From an uncultured Eubacteriales bacterium (GTDB taxonomy: Bacteria; Bacillota; Clostridia; Christensenellales; CAG-917), in contig URAF01000002.1 of assembly GCA_900545885.1 (NCBI GenBank), positions 62,001 through 126,000 of the forward strand: a DNA stretch of 64,000 bases, read 5' to 3'. This document shows positions 25,525 to 34,642 of the stretch, in pieces (position 1 is the stretch's first letter; each line of letters begins with the position of its first letter). The notes below the pieces were generated by a model, which searched no databases, was not told the origin of the DNA, and saw only the letters and a program-made list of their open reading frames with translations. Both the position numbers and the translations under genes were made by a program.

Positions 25525-25764
25525 ATGACTCTTGACGAACTCAAAGTCGGCGAAAAAGCAAAGATATTGAAGGTCGGCGGAGAAGGCGCGTTGCGCTTCC
25601 GTCTGCTGGATATGGGGCTTATTCCGCGTACGGAAGTTTTCCTGCGCGGCGTTGCGCCTATGGGCGACCCTCTCGAAATCAATCTGCGCGGCTACGAACT
25701 CACGTTGCGTAAAGCCGACGCAAGCAACATCGAAGTGGAAAAGATTTCCGAGGTGTTTAGATGA
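25525..25764 (+). CDS. feoA: Ferrous iron transport protein A
   Basis: A 79-residue SH3-like cytoplasmic protein that works with FeoB in Fe(II) import. The GEKAKILKVGGEGALRFRLLDMGLIPRT segment and the GDPLEINLRGYELTLRKADA segment are typical. ATG 25525 is preceded by GGAGGA. The stop overlaps the feoB start by 4 bases. Confidence 0.93.
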   Translation: MTLDELKVGEKAKILKVGGEGALRFRLLDMGLIPRTEVFLRGVAPMGDPLEINLRGYELTLRKADASNIEVEKISEVFR

Positions 25765-28085
25765 TTGCGGCGTTGATAGGCAACCAGAACTGCGGTAAAA
25801 CCACGCTGTTCAATCAGCTGACGGGTGCAAATCAGCACGTCGGCAATTTCCCCGGTGTCACCGTCGAAGGTAAACAGGGACAGGTGCGCAACGTCAAGGA
25901 CGTGACGGTTGTCGATTTGCCGGGTATATATTCTTTGAGAACTTATTCCGCAGAGGAAATCGTAACCCGTGAATTTTTGTTCGGCGGTCACCCCGACGCG
26001 GTCATAAACATCATCGACGCCACCAACATCGAACGCAACCTTTATCTTACGTTGCAACTTCTCGAATTCGGTCTGCCCACCGTCATTGCGCTCAATATGA
26101 TGGACGAAGTTACGGGCAACGGCGGAAGCGTCGACATCGAAAAGCTGTCGCAGGAACTTGGCGTTCCCGTAGTTCCCGTTTCGGCGGCAAAAAAGCAGGG
26201 TATCAACGAGCTTGTAAGAGTGCTTTGCGAAACCGCGAAAAACAAACTCAAACCCCAGCGTGTGGACTTTTGCGAGGGCGGTGCGGTGCACCGTTGCATA
26301 CACGCGGTATCCCACCAGATTGAGGACCACGCCGCAAGCATTTCGATTGCGCCGCGTTTTGCGTCTACCAAAGTCATTGAAGGCGACGAGGAAATAATCG
26401 AAAAACTCAACCTCGACGTCAACGAAAAAGAACTCATCGAACACAGTATAGTCGAAATGGAGTCCGAAGTCGGACTCGACCGCAACGCCGCTATCGCCGA
26501 TATGCGGTATACGTTTATTGAACGCGTGTGTTCGGAGTGCGTGACAAAGCCCAAAGAGAGCAAAGAGCACGCGCGCAGCATCAAAATCGACAAAATACTC
26601 ACCAACAAATACGCTTCGATACCGATTTTCGTCGGGGTTATGTTCCTGATATTCTACCTGACATTCGAGGTTATCGGAGCTTACCTGTCCGACTGGCTGG
26701 GAATGGGTATAGACGCGCTTTCCGACCTTGTCGGCAAGGGGCTTGACAAATGGGGCGTAAACGAAGTCGTCCGCAGTCTTGTCATAGACGGTATTTTCAC
26801 GGGCGTCGGCAGCGTGTTGTCCTTTCTGCCGCTCATCGTTACGCTTTTCTTCTTCCTGTCCATACTCGAAGACAGCGGTTATATGGCGCGTGTGGCGTTC
26901 GTTATGGACAAACTGTTGCGCAAAATCGGTCTGTCGGGCAAGAGCATAGTTCCTATGTTGCTGGGCTTCGGTTGCAGTGTGCCTGCAATTATGGCGACAA
27001 GAACTTTGTCGAGTGCACGCGACCGCAAAATGACGGTTCTGCTCACACCGTTTATGAGTTGCTCGGCAAAAATCCCCATTTATGCGGTGTTTACCGCGGC
27101 ATTTTTCACCAAGTACCGTGCGTTGATTATGATAGGACTTTACCTTATGGGTATCGCCATTGGTATCGTTGCCGCGCTCATATTCAAGAATACGGCATTC
27201 AAAGGCGACTCCGCGCCCTTCGTTATGGAACTGCCGTCCTACCGTTTCCCGTCGCCCAAAAGCGTTCTGCTTCTGCTGTGGGAAAAAGCAAAAGACTTCG
27301 TCGTGCGTGCCTTTACGGTCATTTTCGTGGCAACGCTGATTATATGGTTCCTGCAAACGTTCGACGTACGTTTCAACCCCGTTTATATCAGCGGTGAAGA
27401 CAGCCTGCTTGCGGAGATAGGCAAAATCATTGCGCCGATTTTCGCACCGCTCGGTTTCGGCGACTGGCGCATATCAACTTCGCTTATTGCGGGATTTACG
27501 GCAAAAGAAGCAGTCGTCAGCACGCTTGCCGTTCTTATGGGCACGGATATGGCAAACCTTTCGGGTGCGCTCGGGTCGGTGTTCACTCCGCTTACGGCGT
27601 TTACATTCCTTACGTTCACGCTTTTGTATACGCCTTGCGTGGCGGCGATTGCCGCAATCAAACGCGAACTCGGTTCGGGTTGGAAAGCACTCGGCGTTGC
27701 GGTTGCGCAGTGCCTGATTGCCTGGATTGTCGCGTTTTTCGTTTACAGACTGGGTGCGCTGTTTACTTCGGCGTACGGTTTCGGAACTGCCGACGCGGTC
27801 GTTATCGCAATAGTTGCGGCGGCGGTTGTAGCTGCGGTCGTTTACATCGTGTTGCAGAAGAGAAAAGGCAAGTGCATAGGCTGTTCTGGCGCTTGTGTTT
27901 CGTGTTCGGAATGTCCCGCGGTTCACAAATGCACGAGAAGCGCGACCGAGAAATACGAACGTACGCTTGAATACGCGCTTGTAAAAAAGGAAAAACCCTG
28001 TTATAATATAGAAAAACAACCCGTTACGTCGGAAACGACGGACGCGGAAACTACGGGCGGAGAGCATAACAGCGAACCGCAATAA
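25761..28085 (+). CDS. feoB: Ferrous iron transporter FeoB with fused cysteine-rich tail
   Basis: A 774-residue GTP-dependent Fe(II) importer. The N-terminal G domain has G1 GNQNCGKT (7-14), DLPG (52-55) and the NMMDE motif; a helical linker and then eight or so membrane helices with the Gate motifs (GFGCSVPAIMATRT; SCSAKIPIY) follow. After the last helix comes a tail with six cysteines, C705, C708, C712, C715, C718 and C724. In many Firmicutes this motif is a separate small FeoB-associated Cys-rich protein downstream; here it appears fused. The end is a polar, low-complexity stretch. Coupled to feoA by a 4-base overlap. Confidence 0.94.
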   Translation: MIAALIGNQNCGKTTLFNQLTGANQHVGNFPGVTVEGKQGQVRNVKDVTVVDLPGIYSLRTYSAEEIVTREFLFGGHPDAVINIIDATNIERNLYLTLQLLEFGLPTVIALNMMDEVTGNGGSVDIEKLSQELGVPVVPVSAAKKQGINELVRVLCETAKNKLKPQRVDFCEGGAVHRCIHAVSHQIEDHAASISIAPRFASTKVIEGDEEIIEKLNLDVNEKELIEHSIVEMESEVGLDRNAAIADMRYTFIERVCSECVTKPKESKEHARSIKIDKILTNKYASIPIFVGVMFLIFYLTFEVIGAYLSDWLGMGIDALSDLVGKGLDKWGVNEVVRSLVIDGIFTGVGSVLSFLPLIVTLFFFLSILEDSGYMARVAFVMDKLLRKIGLSGKSIVPMLLGFGCSVPAIMATRTLSSARDRKMTVLLTPFMSCSAKIPIYAVFTAAFFTKYRALIMIGLYLMGIAIGIVAALIFKNTAFKGDSAPFVMELPSYRFPSPKSVLLLLWEKAKDFVVRAFTVIFVATLIIWFLQTFDVRFNPVYISGEDSLLAEIGKIIAPIFAPLGFGDWRISTSLIAGFTAKEAVVSTLAVLMGTDMANLSGALGSVFTPLTAFTFLTFTLLYTPCVAAIAAIKRELGSGWKALGVAVAQCLIAWIVAFFVYRLGALFTSAYGFGTADAVVIAIVAAAVVAAVVYIVLQKRKGKCIGCSGACVSCSECPAVHKCTRSATEKYERTLEYALVKKEKPCYNIEKQPVTSETTDAETTGGEHNSEPQ
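27979..28007 (+). promoter_or_regulatory. Possible internal promoter in the 3' end of feoB
   Basis: TTGTAA (27979-27984) and TATAAT (28002-28007) with 17-base spacing, inside an A-rich part of feoB and 150 bases upstream of the next start codon. It could drive the membrane protein gene independently of iron control. Confidence 0.4.
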
Positions 28086-28156
28086 AGCATAGCACAGTTG
28101 CCAAAGCGACAATCGAACGGCAACCGCGATGCAGGGGAACGGAAGACGAGGCTTAT

Positions 28157-29239
28157 ATGTGGTTTGTATTTGCGGTATTGACTGTTGCGGTCGTAGCGTC
28201 GGCAGGGTTGGCACGCAGATTTGCGGGCAAACAGGATTTTATCGTGCGTATTACATCGACGGCGGGAGTTCTTTTCGGACTCGTTGCCGTCGTGTTTTAT
28301 TTGTCGGCGCGTGACGCGGTTTCGGCGTCCGAAATGTTGAGATATTTCCCTGTTGCGGTTTTGAGATTGGCATCGGTGGTTGCCGTGCTTGCGGCACTAG
28401 ACCTTTTTTCACGTTCGGCAGCTTCTTTCGTGACACCGACTTACGGCGCGTTTGCCGCGCTTGTATGCGTGACCGCATTCGGTGCCGTCACCGACACCGC
28501 GGAAACGGCAGGCATAATTCTTACGGCAACGGGCGCGGCGGGCGTATATATGCTGACCGCTTATATGAGCAGAAAACCGTCGCGTCAAACGGACGTCAGT
28601 CAAACCCGTGCGCGCATTGCGCTTGCCGAAATAGTCATACCTCTGGCGGTGTTTGCGCTTTGCCTTGCAACGGCGATAGCAGACGCCGTATATCTCGACG
28701 AAATGAACCTTGCGGGCAAAGAGTCCGCCATCGTGACGCAAGGCGCGGTATGTTTTGCGGCAGGTGTGATTTGCATTGTTTACAGAACGTTGTCACTCCG
28801 TGCGGCAAAACGTGAAGCGCATAGCAAAGTGACCGCCAATGCGGAAAAGAGCATATTCGACGAAATGCGTTCCGAGGATAAACGTGCGGACTTTTCGTCG
28901 GGTGCCGTTACGGTTGCAGACGCGGTTTCGGAAGAAAACACGGCAAATGCAAAACCGACGGGCGAAAAGAGTTCTGCGGTCGGGAGCGTTGTTGCTTACG
29001 TCAAGGACTCGAAGTGGCTGATTGCCTGCGCAGTTGCTTGCGTCGCGGGTTCGGTGACTGCGGTTTATGCCGCGGCATTGAACGCCGTAGCCGCAATTCC
29101 ACTTATGGCAAGCGCATTGGTTGCACCCGCTTTGTCCGCAAAACTTTTCGCAAAGGCAAAGACTGCGGCAATTGCCGTTGCCTGTCTTGCGGTCGTGGTC
29201 GGAGGCATAATATCTTTCGGCATAAGTCTGGCTCTTTAA
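28157..29239 (+). CDS. Multi-spanning membrane protein of unknown function
   Basis: A 360-residue alanine/valine-rich protein I do not recognise. It starts with a membrane helix (MWFVFAVLTVAVVASAG), has about seven further helices in the first 215 residues, then a charged cytoplasm-like loop (about 215-285, rich in Lys, Glu, Ala), and three helices at the C terminus. No catalytic motif is visible. ATG 28157 is 70 bases after feoB, with only a weak GAGG site. It could belong to the iron operon or be driven by the promoter inside feoB. Alternative start codons within the first helix cannot be excluded. Confidence 0.7.
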   Translation: MWFVFAVLTVAVVASAGLARRFAGKQDFIVRITSTAGVLFGLVAVVFYLSARDAVSASEMLRYFPVAVLRLASVVAVLAALDLFSRSAASFVTPTYGAFAALVCVTAFGAVTDTAETAGIILTATGAAGVYMLTAYMSRKPSRQTDVSQTRARIALAEIVIPLAVFALCLATAIADAVYLDEMNLAGKESAIVTQGAVCFAAGVICIVYRTLSLRAAKREAHSKVTANAEKSIFDEMRSEDKRADFSSGAVTVADAVSEENTANAKPTGEKSSAVGSVVAYVKDSKWLIACAVACVAGSVTAVYAAALNAVAAIPLMASALVAPALSAKLFAKAKTAAIAVACLAVVVGGIISFGISLAL

Positions 29240-29357
29240 GCGATTTACTTCTGACAGCCGCCTTTTATTTCCGACAGTAGCACTTATGCCTTGTGTCGAA
29301 AAAGGCAACATTCGGCATTTCATGACCGATAAAGATATCCGAAAAAAAGCAGCAAAA

Positions 29358-29388
29358 TAAAACGCCTTGCTCCAAACAAGGCGTTTAT
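29358..29388. terminator. Bidirectional terminator between converging genes
   Basis: A 10-bp stem (29360-29369 with 29377-29386), 7-base loop, with T-rich flanks on both strands, between the membrane protein gene and the aldose epimerase gene. Confidence 0.7.
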
Positions 29389-29424
29389 TGTTATGTTTTG
29401 AGAGTTTAACAGTATTTTGCGCGA

Positions 29425-30312
29425 TTATTCGACGGTTATGTTCCAGATGAGTTCGTATGTCGCGCGCGGCGAGAGCTGGAACATATCGCGTTTGGTCGCA
29501 AGGTCGTCCACGACTCCGTCGTAGGCGGGCAGGCTCGTCCAGGGTTCGAGGGCAACGTACGGCGATTCCTTTTTGGGTGCGTGCCATATGCCCAGATATT
29601 TCATTGCGTCGGGGACTTCCAGCGTTACGCTCTTTGCGTTCTTTTTGCAACGCAGGGAAATTGTCTTGGACGCGTTTTCGAGGACGATTGCGTCGCGGTC
29701 GAACAGAGAGTGACGGAGAGGCAGATATTTGCCTTCTTCAAGCGGGAATTCGTCCGTGCGTTCCGTGATATAGCAAGTGTCCGACATGTAAATGGAGCGG
29801 GGCGCGCAGGCGGGCGAAAACTCGACATAATAGTCCTCGAAGGTTTCGCCTTCGCCCTTGCCGAGCGGTACGTTGAAACCGGGGTGTCCGCCGAGAGAGA
29901 AGGGCATAACTTTGTCGGAGCGGTTGGTTACGCTGATTTCAGTTTTTACGGTTTTGCCGACGAGAGTATAGCAGATGTGGTATTCGAAGTCGAAAGGATA
30001 CATCGCACGGGTGCGGTCGTCGGATTTCAGGCAGAAGTCGATTTTGTCGCACGCGAGAACAGTGGCTTCGAGAGTGCTTTTGCGAAGGAACCCGTGAAGG
30101 TTCATTTCGTAGGTTTTGCCTTCGTAAGTGTATTTTCCTTCCGTGAGTCGGCCGCAAATCGGGAAAAGGTTGTAAGCTCTGCCGCCCCAGAATTCGGGGT
30201 TGCCTTGCCAAAGATATTCCGTGCCGTCTTCGCGCAGTACGATTGACATAAGTTCCGCGCCCGCATCGGACACTTTGACCTCGATAAAGTCGTTGTAAAC
30301 AGTGTAAAGCAT
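29425..30312 (-). CDS. Aldose 1-epimerase family protein
   Basis: A 295-residue galactose-mutarotase-like protein that interconverts sugar anomers or acts on hexose-6-phosphates. Family features are LWQGNPEFWGGRAYNLFPICGRL, the catalytic histidine region YEMNLHGFLRKS, SLGGHPGFNVPLG with the second histidine, and the C-terminal LGIWHAPKKESPYVALEPW. This pattern is nearer the LacX/YeaD subgroup than classical GalM. ATG 30312 has a textbook AAGGAGG 6 bases upstream; a longer in-frame extension is rejected. Monocistronic with its own promoter. No sugar operon surrounds it, so the substrate remains open. Confidence 0.87.
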   Translation of the reverse strand: MLYTVYNDFIEVKVSDAGAELMSIVLREDGTEYLWQGNPEFWGGRAYNLFPICGRLTEGKYTYEGKTYEMNLHGFLRKSTLEATVLACDKIDFCLKSDDRTRAMYPFDFEYHICYTLVGKTVKTEISVTNRSDKVMPFSLGGHPGFNVPLGKGEGETFEDYYVEFSPACAPRSIYMSDTCYITERTDEFPLEEGKYLPLRHSLFDRDAIVLENASKTISLRCKKNAKSVTLEVPDAMKYLGIWHAPKKESPYVALEPWTSLPAYDGVVDDLATKRDMFQLSPRATYELIWNITVE

Positions 30313-30345
30313 AAATTCCTCCTTATCGCAACAACTGCAATTCAT

Positions 30346-30374
30346 ATTATACACCGAATAGGTACATAGTTCAA
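30346..30374 (-). promoter_or_regulatory. Promoter of the aldose epimerase gene
   Basis: Minus strand TTGAAC (30369-30374) and TATAAT (30346-30351), 17-base spacing, 34 bases before the start codon. Confidence 0.65.
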
Positions 30375-30398
30375 TAGTTAATTTTTTGCAAACGTCAA

Positions 30399-30430
30399 AG
30401 AAAAGAAAAAAGCGCAATCTATTGCGCTTT
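30399..30430 (-). terminator. Terminator of the phosphate transporter/two-component operon
   Basis: A 9-bp stem (30409-30417 with 30422-30430), TCTA loop; on the minus strand it is followed by TTTTTTCTTTTC. It lies about 190 bases beyond the kinase stop; no gene is seen between. Confidence 0.75.
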
Positions 30431-30622
30431 GATTTGCGGTAATTCAATTCGTGTTTGAAAATTCACACCGCTTTGCTTAGTGCGGCTTGACTTTTTCGAC
30501 TTAATTATGTCTGCTTGATTTATATCTGTTCGGCGGTTTTATCGGTTGTGTTTGTTTTATCACGTTAACGTGGCAGGGGACAAGTACGATTGGCCGTCAA
30601 ATCGTGCGTACAAATAAGCCGT

Positions 30623-31972
30623 TCAGAAATAAATGCGGAAGGTTGTGCCTTCGTCGAGTTTGCTTGTAACTGTGAGTTTCCAGCCCGCGCGGTCGCAAAG
30701 TTTTTTCACGACGGCAAGTCCAAGCCCGAAACCGCCGTTTTTGCCGTTGTGCGACTTATCGACGGTGAAGAAACGGCTGAATATCTTGTCGAGGTTTTCT
30801 TCGGCAATGCCTATACCCGTATCGCTCACTTCCGCATACGGGTCGGTGCCGCCTTTGACGGAAACGGAAATGGCGCCTTCGGGTTTGTTGTAGCGCGTGG
30901 CGTTGCGAATGAGGTTGCCGAATATTTCCGTCAGGCGTTCGTGACGGCTTGCGACGGTAACGTCGGGGTCAATGTCCAGCGTAAGGGTAAGTCCTTTCTG
31001 TTCGATGCTGGGTTGGAGCGACTCGGCGACTTCGCGCGCGATTGCCGATACGTTGCATTCGTAGGCGGGCAGTTCGTCGTTGTCGAGCTCGTTGTAGTTG
31101 ATTATGCAGGCGATAAGCCCCGAAAGCCTGTCAGACTGCGCTTTGATTATGCGTACGGCTTTCAGTTTGGTTTCTTCGTCGAGGTTGCCGCTTTCGAGCA
31201 GTTCCGCAAACCCTTTTATGCTGGTAAGCGGCGTGTTCATCTCGTGGGTTATGTTGGAGATAAACTCGTTTTTGGACTCCTGCGCGCTTGCCACACGTGC
31301 CTGTTCGTGTTTGATTACGTCCATCTGTCTTTCTATTTCCTCGTTTTTGCGGTTGAGGATTTCCGCGATGGGATAAAGTTCTTTGTACTTGGTTTCCAAA
31401 GGAGCGGAAAGCCGCGATTTCTTTGCAAGTTCCTCGACGGGTTTGAGCGTGTACGCGGTGGTGAAGTAGGTGAATATCAGGCAGAATACTATGTCGATTG
31501 CGAGGAACCACGCAATGGTAGGCAGCGAGTTGAGAATGACGTCCCATTCCGACGACGTTTCGATTGCCAGCCTTACCATTCTGTCGTCGAACTTCTTGCA
31601 GAAGTAGAGCAGGTCTTTGCCCACGGTGTCCGAACGTCTGGTCGACGCGCCTTCGCCGTTGAGCATTGCGATTTTGACTTCTTCTCTGTCCGCTCGGGAC
31701 TGTCCGACTTCCGTGCCCGCGCTGTCGCCCGTAACCGTGCCGTCGAGGTCGAGGAAAGTTACCCGTGCGCCGCCGAGCTGACGGCTGAGTTCCTGCGCTC
31801 CTGCGGTATCGTTGGAAAATTCGTCAGCCGAAAAGACGTTCATTTGCGCCCGCAGGAAATTTTTGCTGTTTTCGAGCAATGAGCGGTACGACAAATTCGT
31901 CGTAACGAGAGAGAACAGGGTAAGCCCCAGAAAGGTAATGAGCAGAGTTGTGAGAAGAATGCGTTTTCTCAT
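30623..31972 (-). CDS. Sensor histidine kinase, PhoR-like
   Basis: A 449-residue membrane kinase. N-terminal helix (4-25), extracytoplasmic sensor of about 125 residues, second helix (about 151-172), a HAMP-like/linker region, HisKA with the phospho-accepting H243 in ITHEMNTPLTSIKG, and HATPase_c with N box NLIRNATRYN, DTGIGI and GFGLGL. It follows its response regulator by 14 bases. Being in one operon with a Na/phosphate transporter suggests sensing phosphate status, but the sensor domain is not one I can match to PhoR by eye. Start ATG 31972 gives a normal membrane anchor. Confidence 0.9.
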   Translation of the reverse strand: MRKRILLTTLLITFLGLTLFSLVTTNLSYRSLLENSKNFLRAQMNVFSADEFSNDTAGAQELSRQLGGARVTFLDLDGTVTGDSAGTEVGQSRADREEVKIAMLNGEGASTRRSDTVGKDLLYFCKKFDDRMVRLAIETSSEWDVILNSLPTIAWFLAIDIVFCLIFTYFTTAYTLKPVEELAKKSRLSAPLETKYKELYPIAEILNRKNEEIERQMDVIKHEQARVASAQESKNEFISNITHEMNTPLTSIKGFAELLESGNLDEETKLKAVRIIKAQSDRLSGLIACIINYNELDNDELPAYECNVSAIAREVAESLQPSIEQKGLTLTLDIDPDVTVASRHERLTEIFGNLIRNATRYNKPEGAISVSVKGGTDPYAEVSDTGIGIAEENLDKIFSRFFTVDKSHNGKNGGFGLGLAVVKKLCDRAGWKLTVTSKLDEGTTFRIYF

Positions 31973-31986
31973 TTTACGTCAGCGTG

Positions 31987-32637
31987 TCACGCCTTGAATT
32001 TGTAGCCTACGCCGAATACCGTTTCGAAATTGAAGCCGAGTTTACGCAGATGGCTGACGTAGTTGTCGATTGTACGGGTTTCGCCGCCTTCGTAACCCCA
32101 GACGTTTGTGAGCAGTTCGTCGCGGGTTAGAACTTTACCCGGGTTTTCGAGCGCGTATTGCAGAAGTTTGAATTCCTTGCCCGAAAGACTGATTTCCTTG
32201 TCGTCCACTGTAACCGTCATTCTGTCGCAGTCCATAACGATGTTGCCGACTTGCAGCACGGGCTGTTTCTTTTTCATTCTGCGGAACACCGCCGCGATTT
32301 TGGCGGAAAATTCCAGAATGCCGAAAGGTTTTGCGATATAGTCGTCCGCGCCGAGGTTGAGACCGTGGACTTTGTCCGTTTCCTTTCCGAGCGCAGAAAG
32401 CATTATGCAGTAGGTTTCGGGATATTTTTCTTTAATCCAGGTGAGAACTTCGAGTCCGTTGCCGTCGCCGAGCATAATATCGAGGACGGCAATGCGAGGG
32501 CACTTGTGAGCGACCGCTTCCTTGAACGCTTTGACGGTCGTGAAAGTGTGACAATCTATGTCGTTGAGTTGGAGCGTGCATTTGACAAGGTCGCAAATGC
32601 TGTCGTCGTCTTCAAGCAGATAAACAATTTTCTCCAT
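31987..32637 (-). CDS. Response regulator, OmpR/PhoB family
   Basis: A 216-residue two-domain regulator. Receiver domain: acidic pocket EDDD (9-12), phospho-acceptor D53 in VLDIML, the switch residues and K in FIAKPF-type motif (YIAKPFGILEF). The C-terminal winged helix has GKEFKLLQYALENPGKVLTRDELLTNVWGYEG and TRTIDNYVSHLRKLG. ATG 32637 is preceded by GAGGTG. It lies between the Na/phosphate transporter and the kinase, all on one strand, so likely controls this operon and other phosphate genes (inference). Confidence 0.92.
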   Translation of the reverse strand: MEKIVYLLEDDDSICDLVKCTLQLNDIDCHTFTTVKAFKEAVAHKCPRIAVLDIMLGDGNGLEVLTWIKEKYPETYCIMLSALGKETDKVHGLNLGADDYIAKPFGILEFSAKIAAVFRRMKKKQPVLQVGNIVMDCDRMTVTVDDKEISLSGKEFKLLQYALENPGKVLTRDELLTNVWGYEGGETRTIDNYVSHLRKLGFNFETVFGVGYKFKA

Positions 32638-32727
32638 ATAACACCTCGTGTTTATATGATAACACAGCGCGTCGGATATTAAAAGTCAATGAACGAAATT
32701 GACTTTTCGAAACCTCGGGAGAGTCGC

Positions 32728-34371
32728 TCAGACGTTTTCGACGCTGTGGGCGATGTAGTTGAGATGGTCGCCGACACGTTCGAGGTTGCAGACTAGGTTG
32801 ATGAAAACGCCGCTGCTTTCGGGACGGCATTCGCCGTTGCCGAGACGGTAGATGTGGTCTTTGATGAGCGACTTGCGTTTGCTGTCCACGGTGTTTTCGA
32901 GCTCGTCGATTTCCTTGAACAGAGACACGTCTTTCTTGATGAGGGCGTCGCCCGATTTTTCGGACATGGAGTTCAAAAGCGACATCATATCCTGGATTTC
33001 CTCTTTGACTTTGGGGGAGAAGTGCAGGTTGTCTTTTACCGCGCGGCGGGTGTACTTGGTGACGTTGTCGGCAAGTTCCGCAATACGGTTTATGTCGCCT
33101 ATGCAAGCGTGCAGCGCAGTAATGCGTTTTTCGAGGTCGAGGGTTGCGTCGTATGCCGAAATCTGAACGAGATAAGAGCTGATGTTTTGCAGACTTTCGT
33201 TGATATCGTCGTTGATTTTGTTGATTTCTTCGGTCTTGGTGTTGTCCTGTTCGAGGAAGGCGGAAACCGCAGAATCAAGACATTTTGTTGCTGTTTTGAG
33301 CGTATCAAGTGCTTCTTCGGTTGCGTTCTCCACGGCGATGACGGGAGTTGCAAGCAGACGTTTGTCGAGTTTTGTGACTTCTTCGCCCTCGGGCTTCTTG
33401 TCCTTTTTGCGTTCACGTACGATGAGCGACGAAAGCTTGACGAACAGGTTTGTGAAGGGCAGGAACAGTATGGTGCAGATGACGTTGAAGAAGGTGTGGA
33501 ACATTGCTATCTGCGTGCTGGGATAGCCCGGGAACCACTGTTCGAGAGTCATGCTCATCATATCTTTCCAGCAGATGAGAATTGTGAAGAAGATTATCGA
33601 ACCGATAACGTTGAACAGCAGGTGAATGACGGCAGCGCGTTTTGCGTAGACGTTTGCGCCGATAGATGAAAGCAGGGCGGTTACGCACGTTCCGATGTTG
33701 GTGCCGAGGATTACGAAAAGCACGGAGTTTCCGCCGCCGCCAATTATGATACCCGCAGACGCCATGGAAATGAGTATGGAAGTGACCGCCGAGCTGCTCT
33801 GAACGACAGCCGTTACCGCTATGCCGAGGAAGAAGAGAAGGAAAGGATTGTTTATGCTTGCGAAGAGGTCGAGGACGGCTTGACTCTGTTTTACCATTGT
33901 CATTGCGTCCGCCATTATGCCGAGACCTACGAAAACCAGACCCAGACCTGCAACGGCGTAAGATACGGTGCACACCTTTTCTTTTTTGCTGAACATTGCG
34001 ACCAGCACGCCGATGCCCGTAAGCGCCATTGCGAACGTCGCGACGTCGAACGCCTGCAAAGCCGCAATCTGTGCCGTTACCGTCGTGCCTATATTCGCGC
34101 CCATTATGATTGTGGTTGCCTGCGCAAGCGTCATTACTCCCGCGTTGACAAGGCCGACGACCATAACCGTTGTAAGACTTGAACTCTGAATTATCGCCGT
34201 CGTTACCGTGCCGATGCCGACGCCGACAAGTTTACTGCGCGAAGTTTTGTGGAAAAGGTTTCTGAGACGGGAAGTCGCAAGTTTCTCCATGTTGTCGGAG
34301 AGAAGCTTGACACCGAGCAAGAATGCGCCCAGTCCCGCTATCAACTCGAAAACTGCGTAAGCGTATTGCAT
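32728..34371 (-). CDS. Na/phosphate cotransporter with PhoU-like domain
   Basis: A 547-residue type II Na/Pi cotransporter of the NptA/YjbB group. Two inverted repeats of membrane helices carry the family's QSSS motifs (IIQSSSLTTVMVVG and VVQSSSAVTSI) with GANIGTT and GTNIGTC. After about residue 320 comes a soluble helical part resembling PhoU (about 340-547). ATG 34371 has AAGGTG upstream. It is first gene of the operon with the two-component system, 90 bases before the regulator. Bacterial members may import or export phosphate; direction is not evident. Confidence 0.92.
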   Translation of the reverse strand: MQYAYAVFELIAGLGAFLLGVKLLSDNMEKLATSRLRNLFHKTSRSKLVGVGIGTVTTAIIQSSSLTTVMVVGLVNAGVMTLAQATTIIMGANIGTTVTAQIAALQAFDVATFAMALTGIGVLVAMFSKKEKVCTVSYAVAGLGLVFVGLGIMADAMTMVKQSQAVLDLFASINNPFLLFFLGIAVTAVVQSSSAVTSILISMASAGIIIGGGGNSVLFVILGTNIGTCVTALLSSIGANVYAKRAAVIHLLFNVIGSIIFFTILICWKDMMSMTLEQWFPGYPSTQIAMFHTFFNVICTILFLPFTNLFVKLSSLIVRERKKDKKPEGEEVTKLDKRLLATPVIAVENATEEALDTLKTATKCLDSAVSAFLEQDNTKTEEINKINDDINESLQNISSYLVQISAYDATLDLEKRITALHACIGDINRIAELADNVTKYTRRAVKDNLHFSPKVKEEIQDMMSLLNSMSEKSGDALIKKDVSLFKEIDELENTVDSKRKSLIKDHIYRLGNGECRPESSGVFINLVCNLERVGDHLNYIAHSVENV

Positions 34372-34462
34372 AAATCACCTTAGTATGAATTTTGTTTTTT
34401 ACCTTTTTTTTACATTCCGACCGCGAATGTAACCGTCATTTTCCGATTTTTGTCGACTTACA

Positions 34463-34510
34463 CTATAAGGCTATCTCAAATTAACCCCGATTATGTCACG
34501 CAAATGTCAC
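34463..34510. promoter_or_regulatory. Pho-box-like direct repeats and promoter
   Basis: TGTCAC occurs twice (34494-34499, 34505-34510) with an 11-base period, in the form ATGTCACGCAAATGTCAC, close to the enterobacterial Pho box in spacing and core. On the minus strand a TATAGT (-10) lies at 34463-34468, placing the repeats around -40 of the phosphate transporter promoter. On the plus strand they are about 135 bases before the ABC gene, whose likely -10 is GATAAT at 34576-34581. The 271-bp gap holds nothing else clear. Confidence 0.45.
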
Positions 34511-34642
34511 AAAATTGTAAAAAAAGAAAAATATCGTGTTTTGGCGGTTTTTAGTAGTATTTTAATCTTGCATATGATAATATAGTTAGAGCGCGCACAC
34601 TCACCAACAGGGTAAATGCCTGCGCATTACTACGGAGACAAT

